Source: Dorea_A amylophila (lineage in GTDB: Bacteria > Bacillota > Clostridia > Lachnospirales > Lachnospiraceae). Taken from it: DNA of 64,000 nucleotides. A model generated the notes under the pieces. The model was not told the DNA's origin. It made no database searches and worked only from the letters and a program-made list of their open reading frames with translations. Both the position numbers and the translations under genes were made by a program. The DNA lies in the NCBI RefSeq assembly GCF_025567265.1, contig NZ_JAOQJW010000013.1, forward strand, positions 1 through 64,000. The letters run 5' to 3'. The stretch's first letter is position 1. Each line of letters begins with the position of its first letter. This document shows, one piece after another, positions 1 to 8,108 of the stretch.

Positions 1-190
1 CACATTCACCAGAACCACTTTATACTGTTTTCTTCAAGTCGTGACTGGCTGCGGATGTTAAGAAATGAAATACCCGGAACTATAACCTGGTGTAGTCCAC
101 TACGGTACACAATCTTGTCAAAAGCCTTGAAAATCCGCTAATGACAGCTGATTACTGTAACCTTCCGCTGTCACAACCGTTACGCAATTG
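1..190. other. Unassigned non-coding stretch at the window edge
   Basis: I see no credible reading frame on either strand. Short inverted repeats are visible: TGACAGC at 142-148 with GCTGTCA at 167-173, and a small GTAG/CTAC hairpin near 92-103. The first 15 bases read on the minus strand match 242-256 of the neighbouring palindrome at 13 of 15 positions, so the window may open inside a second, inverted copy of that element. This is inference from a short match. Confidence 0.4.
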
Positions 191-463
191 CCATTTAATT
201 GGTAAGGCATTCGACACCCACGGAATAAAAAGTAGAAAGCCGTTCCAGTGAATGTGAAGAAGGTGTTGGAAATAGTTAAGCGTCAAAATTATGCGTTGGG
301 TTTTCGAAATTTGCCTGTTTGAGCCGAATGGCGAGTTGCAAATTCGGAAGCCCGTTTTTAGCATAATTTTGACGCTTTAGTATTTCCCACCGACGGAACC
401 TGAACAGGAACGGCTTCCTACTTTTTATGCAGGTCCGGGTAGTCATGCCTTCTAAATTAAATC
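191..463. repeat. Long imperfect palindrome (about 270 bp), MITE- or BIME-like
   Basis: Two arms pair along almost their whole length around an apex near 320-340. Matching segments, outer to inner: about 191-209 with 446-463, AAAAAGTA at 227-234 and the AAGCCGTTCC that follows with 407-428, 279-295 with 361-377 (17 bases, perfect), and GGGTTTTCGAAATTTGC with its imperfect mirror around 341-356. The apex holds GAGCCGAATGGCGAG. Short reading frames on the minus strand look like by-products of the palindrome. There is no transposase frame and no clear group II intron domain. From memory, similar short sequences occur between genes in Lachnospiraceae, but this was not checked. Confidence 0.7.
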
Positions 464-473
464 CCAACTAAAT

Positions 474-2261
474 TTAAATAGCCCGGGTATACTCCTTCAA
501 CCACTCACGTTCCTCATCACTAAGATGCGGAGCAACAATCTCAAAAACTTTCTTATGATACTCATTTAACTGCTCGCGCTCCTGATCGGTTAACATTTCA
601 GGAATGATTGCATCCAGATCGATCGGTACGTATGTGATAGGTTCAAAGTACAGGAACTGTCCATATTCATTCTTAGGACCTTTTCTTACCAGAAGTTCGT
701 TCTCTGTACGGACTCCGTGGCTGCCTTCGATATAGATACCAGGTTCGTCTGTGATGACAAGTCCGTCCATCAGAGGAGCCTGCTCTTTTTCACGGATTGC
801 GCAGCGGAATCCGCAGGAAGCTTCGTGGATGTTCATCAGATATCCGACATCATGTCCGGTACCGTGGTTAAAGTTGATGCCACGTCTCCATGCCGGCATT
901 CTGGCCAGAACATCCAGGTTGTATCCGGTAGTTCCTTCAAGGAACACGGCATGTGCAAGATTGAAGTTACACTGTAATACAGTTGTGAAATCTTCTTTCA
1001 TCTGCTGTGTGAGTTCACCAAATGCAAAAGTACGGCTGATATCGGTAGAACCTTCTAAGTATCCTCCGCCTGTATCGGTCAGGAATAATCCGTTCTGTGT
1101 CAGAGGAACATCTGTCTCCGGAGTCGGTTCATAGTGAACGATCGCAGCATGCTCGCCGGAAGCGCAGATTGGTTCAAAGCTCTGCCATAAGTAACCTTCC
1201 TGTTCTTTACGCAATGTTTCCAGTTTGGCAGCAGCACTGAGCTCTGTGATCTCGATCTTGCCGATATTTGTCTTCAGCCAGTACATCCATTTTGTCATGG
1301 CTACGGCATCTTTTTTATGAGCGTTGATGATGTTTCTGATCTCGACATCATTTTTCTTTGCCTTCATTGCAATCGTCGGGTTCACCTGCTGAACAACCTT
1401 TGTGCCGCCAGGAATGTTGTTGAACAATGCATAGTTCAGACGGTTCGGGTCTACCAGAACAGTAGATGCGGTGTCTAAGTTCTTGATGTCCTCATAGATT
1501 GCATTATACGGATGGATGGTGATGTTGTTCTTTGCAAGATCAGCTTTCATATCGTCATTTAATTTGCGTTCATCGATGTAAAGCTTCATTTCGTCCATTG
1601 TGATGACTGCATAAGAAAGTAATAATGGGAAGAAATCTACATCATCTCCACGTAAATTCGTGATCCAGCATACATCGTCAAGTGCAGCGATAACATGTAC
1701 ATCGGCACCTGCCTTTTTCATAGCCTCACGGACACGTGCAAGTTTGCTCTCTGTACTTTCACCTGTGTATTCTTCGCCGAGTGCGAAAGCCGGCTTTTCA
1801 GAAAGCGCAGGACGGTCTGTCCATACTTCTCCGACAAGATCTTCGGAATAGTTGATCTTGGCATCTTTAGAAGCAACGGCTTCTTCCAGTGCAGCTCCCT
1901 CTTCGATGGCAACGACACGTCCGTCGAATCCGAGTGTACCACCTTCCGGTAATGCAGAAGCAATAAATTCTTCTACTGTAGGAACGCCAGGCTCGCCCAT
2001 CTTATAGAGCTTTACGCCTGTTCCAGCTAACTGCTGGTCAGCCTGAAGAAAATATCTTCCGTCAGTCCAGAGGCCTGCTTCATCCTTTGTGAAGACAGCA
2101 GTTCCGGCAGAACCTGTAAATCCTGTGATATATTCTCTTACTTTAAAATGATCGCCGACATATTCACTCTGATGAAAATCATCGGTTGGAACCATGTAGA
2201 CGTCATATCCTCGTTCTTCCATTAATGCGCGAAGAGCGGAGATTCGTTCTGGTATATTCAT
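474..2261 (-). CDS. pepP: Xaa-Pro aminopeptidase (M24B, aminopeptidase P)
   Basis: 595-residue cytosolic metallopeptidase that removes an N-terminal residue preceding proline. It has the three-part architecture of the long aminopeptidase P family: two creatinase-like N-terminal domains (about 1-310) and a C-terminal pita-bread catalytic domain. Metal ligands are visible as the two Asp of TDTGGGYLEGSTDISRTF, the His of GTGHDVG, the Glu of DEPGIYIEG and the Glu of TENELL. I chose the ATG at 2261 because AAGGAGG lies 8 bases upstream; an upstream in-frame extension has no ribosome site and no family resemblance. The gene is divergent from the phosphoesterase at 2379 and probably monocistronic. 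Confidence 0.93.
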   Translation of the reverse strand: MNIPERISALRALMEERGYDVYMVPTDDFHQSEYVGDHFKVREYITGFTGSAGTAVFTKDEAGLWTDGRYFLQADQQLAGTGVKLYKMGEPGVPTVEEFIASALPEGGTLGFDGRVVAIEEGAALEEAVASKDAKINYSEDLVGEVWTDRPALSEKPAFALGEEYTGESTESKLARVREAMKKAGADVHVIAALDDVCWITNLRGDDVDFFPLLLSYAVITMDEMKLYIDERKLNDDMKADLAKNNITIHPYNAIYEDIKNLDTASTVLVDPNRLNYALFNNIPGGTKVVQQVNPTIAMKAKKNDVEIRNIINAHKKDAVAMTKWMYWLKTNIGKIEITELSAAAKLETLRKEQEGYLWQSFEPICASGEHAAIVHYEPTPETDVPLTQNGLFLTDTGGGYLEGSTDISRTFAFGELTQQMKEDFTTVLQCNFNLAHAVFLEGTTGYNLDVLARMPAWRRGINFNHGTGHDVGYLMNIHEASCGFRCAIREKEQAPLMDGLVITDEPGIYIEGSHGVRTENELLVRKGPKNEYGQFLYFEPITYVPIDLDAIIPEMLTDQEREQLNEYHKKVFEIVAPHLSDEEREWLKEYTRAI

Positions 2262-2378
2262 AACAAAAACCTCCTTATAATGAATTGAATAACCTACAAG
2301 AATGAATTTTAGCACAATTAATTGAAAATGAACAGAAAGAATTATATAATAAATCAAGATGTAAAGGAGAAATTAAAA

Positions 2379-3257
2379 TTGATAAAAATAATTCTGATAA
2401 TTATGGCGGTTTTCATTTTATACTGTATGATAGAAACGGCAAGAGAACTGCGGGATTTCCGTCTGACGAAGTACCGGATTTGTTCGCCGAAGTTAAATGG
2501 AATCAGGGAGACAAAGAAGATTGTATTTCTGAGTGATCTGCACAACCGGATGTACGGAAAAGAAAATGAACGCTTACTGGAAAGCATCAAAAACCAACAT
2601 CCGGATCTGATCCTGATCGGAGGGGATATGTTGGTCAGAAAGGATGGCAATTCATATGACAGGACGGTACGCTTCCTGGAAAAACTTCCGGCAATCTGCC
2701 CGGTCTACTGTGCGAATGGTAATCATGAACAGAAGCTGAAAGAACTGCCGGATAAGTATGAACAGTCTTATGAAGGATATAAGAAGGCACTGACAGCATG
2801 CGGAATCTATATGCTTGAAAATGCTTCGGAGACGGTAAGATTGGATGAAGCACCTGTAAGAATCTCAGGGCTGGAGATTCCGCTTGGGGCATATGCAAGA
2901 TTGGGGAAGAAAGACCTTCCGTTAAAAGAAATCACAGACCGTATCGGAGAGCACGGCGAGGAATATCAGATCCTGCTTGCACATCATCCCGGATATATAC
3001 AGGAATATCTGGAATACGGAGCAGACCTAATCCTGAGCGGACATTATCACGGGGGTGTGATGCAGCTTCCGGGGATTGGCGGGGTGATTTCACCGGATTT
3101 TACACTATTTCCAAAATATTCCGGAGGAATATACAGGGAAGGAACACAGACGGTGGTCGTAAGCCGCGGACTGGGAACACATTCTGTGCCGGTAAGATTG
3201 TGGAACTGGCCGGAACTGATCGTTCTTGAACTGTCCGGCACTTCGGAAGAAATGTAA
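2379..3257 (+). CDS. Membrane-anchored metallophosphoesterase (YkuE/YaeI type)
   Basis: 292-residue calcineurin-like phosphoesterase with one N-terminal transmembrane helix (about residues 3-18) and the catalytic domain probably outside the membrane. Metal-binding motifs appear in order: FLSDLHN, IGGDM, GNHE, LLAHHPGY and SGHYHGG. The family has two-metal phosphohydrolase activity; the substrate here is unknown. The start is read as TTG at 2379 because AAGGAG sits 9 bases upstream at 2364-2369. Upstream in-frame TTG/ATG codons near 2322-2328 have no ribosome site. No partner gene suggests a pathway; scpA follows behind its own promoter. Confidence 0.85.
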   Translation: MIKIILIIMAVFILYCMIETARELRDFRLTKYRICSPKLNGIRETKKIVFLSDLHNRMYGKENERLLESIKNQHPDLILIGGDMLVRKDGNSYDRTVRFLEKLPAICPVYCANGNHEQKLKELPDKYEQSYEGYKKALTACGIYMLENASETVRLDEAPVRISGLEIPLGAYARLGKKDLPLKEITDRIGEHGEEYQILLAHHPGYIQEYLEYGADLILSGHYHGGVMQLPGIGGVISPDFTLFPKYSGGIYREGTQTVVVSRGLGTHSVPVRLWNWPELIVLELSGTSEEM

Positions 3258-3286
3258 ATGAGAGAAGGTAAATAAAAGATAAAGAC

Positions 3287-3315
3287 TTGAGTAATTTCCA
3301 GATGTCCTGTATAAT
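3287..3315 (+). promoter_or_regulatory. Sigma-A promoter for scpAB
   Basis: TTGAGT at 3287-3292 and TATAAT at 3310-3315 with a 17-base spacer, 29 bases before the scpA start. Confidence 0.7.
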
Positions 3316-3343
3316 AATTAAGTTATGACAATGGAGGATGTGT

Positions 3344-4096
3344 ATGGGAATTCCGGTAAAATTACAGGTGTTTGAAGGTCCGTTAGACCTGCTGTTACAT
3401 TTGATTGAAAAAAATAAAATAGATATCTACGATATTCCGATCGTTGAGATCACGAACCAGTATATGGAATACATCAAAGCCATGCAGAAAGAAGACCTGA
3501 ATATCATGAGCGAATTTCTTGTGATGGCAGCGACGCTTCTGGATATCAAATGCAGGATGCTTCTTCCCAAAGAAGTGAACGAAGAGGGAGAAGAAGAGGA
3601 TCCGAGACAGGAACTGGTAGAACAATTGCTGGAATACAAGATGTATAAATTCATGTCCTATGAGTTGAAAGACCGGGAGATGGACGGTGATCGGATCATG
3701 TATAAGACGGCGTCGATCCCGGATGAAGTGAAAGGATATGTTCCGCCGGTAGATCTGGATAAACTGCTGGGCGATCTGACGCTGGTGCAGCTCAACCGCA
3801 TTTTCAAAGAGGTGATGAAACGGCAGGAAAGTAAGGTCGACCCGGTACGAAGTAAATTCGGCAAGATCGAGAAGGAAGAAGTAACACTTCCGGACAAGCT
3901 TGATTATGTGACGGAATATGCGAGATCTCACAGGAAATTCGGATTCCGTGCACTGTTAAAAAAGCAAAGTTCCAAGGTGCAGGTAGTCGTTACATTTCTT
4001 GCAATCCTGCAGTTGATGAAAGAAGGCGTGATTTTTATCGAACAGGATCAGCCGTTTGATGAGATTATGATCACATCGAAAGTGGAAGAAGTATAG
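3344..4096 (+). CDS. scpA: Segregation and condensation protein A (kleisin)
   Basis: 250-residue kleisin subunit that bridges the SMC heads in the bacterial condensin complex and works with ScpB in chromosome compaction and segregation. The N-terminal signature VFEGPLDLLLHLI (about residues 7-19) is the SMC-neck-binding helix, followed by an acidic linker (EEGEEEDPRQE) and a C-terminal winged helix. The start at 3344 is preferred over the in-frame ATG at 3338 because GGAGG at 3333-3337 is spaced correctly for it. It is followed after 10 bases by scpB, the usual pairing. Confidence 0.95.
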   Translation: MGIPVKLQVFEGPLDLLLHLIEKNKIDIYDIPIVEITNQYMEYIKAMQKEDLNIMSEFLVMAATLLDIKCRMLLPKEVNEEGEEEDPRQELVEQLLEYKMYKFMSYELKDREMDGDRIMYKTASIPDEVKGYVPPVDLDKLLGDLTLVQLNRIFKEVMKRQESKVDPVRSKFGKIEKEEVTLPDKLDYVTEYARSHRKFGFRALLKKQSSKVQVVVTFLAILQLMKEGVIFIEQDQPFDEIMITSKVEEV

Positions 4097-4106
4097 GGAA
4101 GAGAAC

Positions 4107-4685
4107 ATGGCAAAGTTAAAAATAAAACAGATGGAAGGAATCATTGAAGCGATTCTTTTTACAATGGGGGATTCTGTAGAGGTCGGGAAGATTGCCCGGG
4201 CATTGGAACAGGATGAAGCAACGACCCGTAAGGTGATACATAAGCTGATGGATAAATATGCGGCCGAAGACAGAGGAATCCGCATTATAGAACTGGACGG
4301 TGCGTATCAGATGTGTACAAAGACAGAGATGTATGAATATCTGATCCGTGTGGCATCCCAGCCGAAAAAACACGTTCTTACCGATGTCCTTTTGGAGACA
4401 TTGTCGATCATTGCATATAAGCAGCCGGTCACAAAGCTTGAGATCGAAAAGATCCGCGGGGTGAAATCAGACCATGCGGTGAATAAATTAGTGGAATATA
4501 ATCTGGTGTGCGAAAGAGGACGTCTGGACGCTCCGGGAAAACCGATCCTTTTCGGAACAACGGAAGAATTCCTGCGCCGGTTCAGTATTCATTCGCTGGA
4601 TGATCTGCCAAGTCCGAATCCGGAACAGGTAGAGTCGTTCAAGGAAGAAGCAGAAGAAGAAGTACAGTTAAAATTAGATATATAG
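4107..4685 (+). CDS. scpB: Segregation and condensation protein B
   Basis: 192-residue partner of ScpA. Two winged-helix domains are expected; the sequence shows the family pattern EAILFTMGDSVEV near the start, TDVLLETLSIIAYKQPVTK in the middle and GRLDAPGKPILFGTT before the end, then an acidic tail. It dimerises and clamps the kleisin on SMC. It is translated directly after scpA in the same transcript, which ends in the hairpin at 4713-4759. Confidence 0.95.
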   Translation: MAKLKIKQMEGIIEAILFTMGDSVEVGKIARALEQDEATTRKVIHKLMDKYAAEDRGIRIIELDGAYQMCTKTEMYEYLIRVASQPKKHVLTDVLLETLSIIAYKQPVTKLEIEKIRGVKSDHAVNKLVEYNLVCERGRLDAPGKPILFGTTEEFLRRFSIHSLDDLPSPNPEQVESFKEEAEEEVQLKLDI

Positions 4686-4712
4686 AAGATGTGGCAGGAA
4701 ATAACATGGAAA

Positions 4713-4759
4713 ATCATTTCACGCGGCAGACAGCCGGTGGAGTGATTTTTTTGTTTTTT
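4713..4759 (+). terminator. Rho-independent terminator after scpB
   Basis: Ten-base stem (4713-4722 with 4737-4746, including G-T pairs) followed by two T runs, TTTTTTT and TTTTTT. Confidence 0.7.
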
Positions 4760-4803
4760 CGGGCATATATTTTCTTGACGGAATATACCCGGAGTGGAGA
4801 AAT

Positions 4804-6192
4804 ATGAAAAGACGGCCGCATAAAATCGTATCGGTGGTATTGCTGGTGGTATTGATTGCCGGCATGGGCATGGCATGCCGTATACAGAGTCTGGAATCAA
4901 GGAATAAAAGGTGGGCAGAGAATACGGAGACTGCCGGAAAGATTCTGACCGAATCGGGGAAAAAAGAGGCACAGAAGCAGACGGATGGAACGGAGAACGA
5001 TGCTGCTGCACAGAATGCGAAGCGGGTGTTCGGGGATGAACCGGCAGAACTTTATGCCAGATCGGCGGTGCTGATGGATGCGGACAGCGGCCGGGTATTG
5101 TTCGGGAAGGATGCAGATGCGGTCCGTCCGATGGCAAGTACAACGAAGATCATGACGTGTATCCTTGCGTTGGAATACTTGCGGGAACATCCGGATCAGA
5201 CGATAGAAGTATCGGATCAGGCTGCGTCCCAGCCGAAGGTACATCTTGGGATGCAGAAAGGGGAAGTGTTCTACATCAAAGACCTGTTGTATTCCCTGAT
5301 GCTGGAATCGCATAATGACAGCGCTGTGGCTGTGGCAGAGGGCATTGCCGGAAGTGTAGAAGAATTTGCAAAAGAAATGAATGCAAAAGCTGCAGAGATC
5401 GGCTGCAAGAACACCCACTTCATTACGCCGAACGGACTGGATGCGGAAGATGAAGGCGGCGTACATTCTACAACGGCGGAAGACCTGGCGAAGATCATGC
5501 GGTACTGTATTATGACATCCGGGGAAAAGGAGACATTTCTTGAAGTGACCCGGACGAAGGAATATCAGTTTCAGGATGCTGACAGGAAGCGTACATTTTC
5601 GTGTCATAATCATAATGCATTTCTGGATATGATGGACGGGGCACTGAGCGGCAAGACGGGATTTACGGCAGAGGCGGGATATTGTTATGTGGGAAGCTTA
5701 AGACGGGATGAGCGTACCTTTATCGTGGCACTTCTGGCATGCGGATGGCCGGATAATAAAGGATATAAATGGAAAGATACCAGGAGGTTGATGGAGTATG
5801 GACTGGAACATTATCACTACCGGGAAGTGTACAGTAATACGGCACCGGATAAATTACTGGTAGTGGATGCATTTGATCCGGAAATTCCGTATCAGACCTC
5901 AGAAAAGATCTCGTTGAGAGTGAAGAACAGCGAGGAATCAAAAAAAATCCTGCTGCGGGAGGAAGAAGAGATCCGCATGGAAATAAAGACGGTAAAATGC
6001 AAAAAAGCACCGGTAAAAAAAGGAGAAAAAGCAGGAACCGTTTCATATTATCTTGCTGATGAAAAAATTGCAGAAAATGTGGTTGTAACGGAGCGTGCGG
6101 TTGAAAAAAGAACTTTGGAAAAATGCATGAAAATAGTAACAGCGAAATTCTTGACGCTGGAAAGCCTTGTGTGGTATGTTAAATATGTCTGA
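4804..6192 (+). CDS. dacB: D-alanyl-D-alanine carboxypeptidase (PBP5-like, DacB/DacF type)
   Basis: 462-residue serine peptidase that trims the terminal D-Ala of peptidoglycan stem peptides. An N-terminal membrane segment (about 9-25, signal or anchor) precedes a serine/lysine-rich linker. Catalytic motifs are STTK (S112), SHN (169-171) and KTG (284-286), followed by the beta-rich C-terminal domain of PBP5-like enzymes. In Bacillus subtilis the sporulation carboxypeptidase dacB also lies near scpAB, and the scpB-dacB neighbourhood here suggests a spore cortex role; this is inference. No convincing promoter was found between the scpB terminator and this gene: a TTGACG at 4775 has no -10 partner. 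The symbol is by context; dacF is an alternative. Confidence 0.85.
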   Translation: MKRRPHKIVSVVLLVVLIAGMGMACRIQSLESRNKRWAENTETAGKILTESGKKEAQKQTDGTENDAAAQNAKRVFGDEPAELYARSAVLMDADSGRVLFGKDADAVRPMASTTKIMTCILALEYLREHPDQTIEVSDQAASQPKVHLGMQKGEVFYIKDLLYSLMLESHNDSAVAVAEGIAGSVEEFAKEMNAKAAEIGCKNTHFITPNGLDAEDEGGVHSTTAEDLAKIMRYCIMTSGEKETFLEVTRTKEYQFQDADRKRTFSCHNHNAFLDMMDGALSGKTGFTAEAGYCYVGSLRRDERTFIVALLACGWPDNKGYKWKDTRRLMEYGLEHYHYREVYSNTAPDKLLVVDAFDPEIPYQTSEKISLRVKNSEESKKILLREEEEIRMEIKTVKCKKAPVKKGEKAGTVSYYLADEKIAENVVVTERAVEKRTLEKCMKIVTAKFLTLESLVWYVKYV

Positions 6193-6275
6193 ATCACAGA
6201 TGGTTGTATTCTTTTACATTTCTGTAGAGTATTCCAGAATATACAAGAGAAAAATGGCGAGGGGAAAATTAAATA

Positions 6276-6304
6276 TTGACATTCGGGATGAAGTATAATA
6301 CTAT
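6276..6304 (+). promoter_or_regulatory. recA promoter
   Basis: TTGACA at 6276-6281 and TACTAT at 6299-6304 with a 17-base spacer. A TATAAT at 6294-6299 looks better by sequence but would leave only 12 bases of spacer. Confidence 0.65.
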
Positions 6305-6317
6305 ATTAACCAGAAGA

Positions 6318-6331
6318 CGAACACTCGTTCG
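6318..6331 (+). promoter_or_regulatory. LexA (SOS) box before recA
   Basis: CGAACACTCGTTCG is a perfect palindrome in its outer five bases per side and fits the Gram-positive LexA/DinR operator pattern CGAAC-N4-GTTCG. It lies just downstream of the -10 element, so LexA would cover the transcription start. A second, partial copy of the half-site (GAACG) follows at about 6334-6338. Confidence 0.88.
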
Positions 6332-6354
6332 ATGAACGAAAAAGGAGAATTAAC

Positions 6355-7413
6355 ATGGCAAATGAAGATAAAAAGCGCGCATTGGATGCGGCGATCGCAA
6401 AATTAGAGAAAGATTTCGGTAAAGGAACAGTTATGCGTCTGGGAGATCCGTCAGCACAGGTAGCAGTAGAGACCATTCCTACCGGTTCATTAAGTCTGGA
6501 TCTTGCACTGGGACTTGGCGGAGTACCGAAGGGACGTATTGTTGAGATCTATGGACCGGAGTCCAGCGGTAAGACGACGGTTGCATTACATATGATCGCA
6601 GAAGTACAGAAGAGAGGCGGTATTGCAGGATTTATCGATGCAGAGCATGCGCTGGATCCTGTTTATGCGAAGAATATCGGAGTAGATATTGATGAACTTT
6701 ATATTTCACAGCCGGACAGTGGAGATCAGGCGTTGGAGATCACAGAGACAATGGTAAGATCAGGAGCAATGGATATTATCGTAGTCGATTCTGTTGCTGC
6801 ACTTGTTCCGAAGCAGGAGATCGAAGGAGATATGGGAGACAGCCATGTCGGACTGCAGGCAAGACTGATGTCCCAGGCACTTCGTAAGCTGACACCGGTA
6901 ATCAGCAAGTCTAACTGTGTAGTTATCTTTATCAATCAGCTGCGTGAGAAGGTGGGTGTAATGTTCGGTAATCCGGAGACTACAACCGGTGGACGTGCGC
7001 TGAAGTTCTATTCGTCTGTACGTATGGATGTCAGAAGAATTGAGACACTGAAGCAGAGCGGTGAGATGGTTGGTAACAGAACCCGTGTGAAGATCGTGAA
7101 GAATAAGATTGCACCTCCGTTTAAAGAGGCAGAATTCGATATTATGTTCGGTAAGGGAATTTCCAAAGAAGGAGATATCCTGGATCTTGCAGTGAAATGT
7201 GATCTGGTAAGCAAGAGCGGCGCATGGTTCGCATACAATGGTGACAAGATCGGTCAGGGAAGAGAGAATGCGAAGACATATCTTTCCGAACATCCGGAGA
7301 TCATGGAAGAGCTGGAGCAGAACATCCGTGCACACTATCATATTGGAGCGGAAGGTGACATGGAAGAGACCGAAGAAGCTGCAGCAGAAGGAATCACAAA
7401 AGGGGAAGAATAA
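6355..7413 (+). CDS. recA: Recombinase RecA
   Basis: 352-residue ATP-dependent recombinase that forms filaments on single-stranded DNA, drives strand exchange and triggers LexA self-cleavage. The Walker A motif GPESSGKT is at residues 67-74, and the MAW-type motifs and the GGRALKFYSSVR segment are intact. The C-terminal tail is acidic (EGDMEETEEAAAEG), as usual. AAAGGAG lies at 6341-6347. The gene is preceded by a LexA box and followed after 3 bases by its regulator recX, forming an SOS operon. Confidence 0.98.
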   Translation: MANEDKKRALDAAIAKLEKDFGKGTVMRLGDPSAQVAVETIPTGSLSLDLALGLGGVPKGRIVEIYGPESSGKTTVALHMIAEVQKRGGIAGFIDAEHALDPVYAKNIGVDIDELYISQPDSGDQALEITETMVRSGAMDIIVVDSVAALVPKQEIEGDMGDSHVGLQARLMSQALRKLTPVISKSNCVVIFINQLREKVGVMFGNPETTTGGRALKFYSSVRMDVRRIETLKQSGEMVGNRTRVKIVKNKIAPPFKEAEFDIMFGKGISKEGDILDLAVKCDLVSKSGAWFAYNGDKIGQGRENAKTYLSEHPEIMEELEQNIRAHYHIGAEGDMEETEEAAAEGITKGEE

Positions 7414-7416
7414 TAT

Positions 7417-8025
7417 ATGATGACGGTTACGAAGATAGAACCGCTGTCAAAGACAAGATATAAAGTGTATTTAGACGGACAGTTTGCCTTTACTCTCTAT
7501 AAGGGCGAACTGTCCCGTTATCATATAGCGGAAGAATCTGTGATCGAAGATGACATCTATGACAGCCTCCGTCTGATCGTTATCAAGAGGGCGAAGCTGC
7601 GGGCAATGCATCTGCTTTCTGATATGGGAAGAACAGAATCACAGCTTAGGACCAAGTTAAAACAGGGCGGCTATGCGGAAGATGCAGTGGAGGCGGCAAT
7701 CCGGTATGTGAAGTCCTTCGGCTACATTAATGATATGGAATATGCAAGGAGCTTTATTGACAGCAGGAAAGATCGGAAAAGTAAAAAAGAACTTTATGCG
7801 GCACTTTTGCAAAAAGGGGTTCCGGCAGAAATTGTAGAACAGGTATTTGAAGAAGCGGACTACGGGGAGAAAGATTCCAGACAGGCGATCGAGGCACTGA
7901 TGCGGAAGAGAAGTTATAATCCGGAAACAGCCGATGTGAAGGAAAAACAGAAAATGATGGGTTATCTGATGCGTAAAGGATTCAGTTATCAGGATGTCCG
8001 CAATGTGTTACAAGTTTGTGAGTGA
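7417..8025 (+). CDS. recX: Regulatory protein RecX
   Basis: 202-residue modulator of RecA filaments (capping or disassembly in characterised homologues). It is composed of RecX three-helix repeats; a typical segment is MHLLSDMGRTESQLRTKL, with the family pattern RYVKSFGYINDMEYARSFI. Two adjacent ATG codons (7417 and 7420) follow an AGGGGAAG site; the first is used here. It is translationally close to recA and therefore also under LexA control. Confidence 0.93.
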   Translation: MMTVTKIEPLSKTRYKVYLDGQFAFTLYKGELSRYHIAEESVIEDDIYDSLRLIVIKRAKLRAMHLLSDMGRTESQLRTKLKQGGYAEDAVEAAIRYVKSFGYINDMEYARSFIDSRKDRKSKKELYAALLQKGVPAEIVEQVFEEADYGEKDSRQAIEALMRKRSYNPETADVKEKQKMMGYLMRKGFSYQDVRNVLQVCE

Positions 8026-8029
8026 AAGC

Positions 8030-8058
8030 TTGACATATTTGTGTAAAAAGTATAAAAT
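8030..8058 (+). promoter_or_regulatory. Sigma-A promoter for rny
   Basis: TTGACA at 8030-8035 and TAAAAT at 8053-8058, 17-base spacer, about 50 bases before the gene. Confidence 0.75.
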
Positions 8059-8108
8059 TGTTTTGTTGTAATAATCGTACAATGAAAATTTAATAAGGAG
8101 GTGCTCCT

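Noticed and set aside
191..463. Group II intron or riboswitch
   Set aside because: No reverse transcriptase frame, no recognisable domain V, and the arms form a single continuous palindrome instead of a multi-stem fold.
152..467. Two short minus-strand frames of 63-70 codons
   Set aside because: They are produced by the palindrome at 191-463; no ribosome site and no domain.
4775..4803. TTGACG as promoter for the D,D-carboxypeptidase
   Set aside because: No -10 element at a suitable distance before the ATG.
6294..6299. TATAAT as the recA -10
   Set aside because: Only 12 bases from TTGACA; TACTAT at 6299-6304 gives a 17-base spacer.
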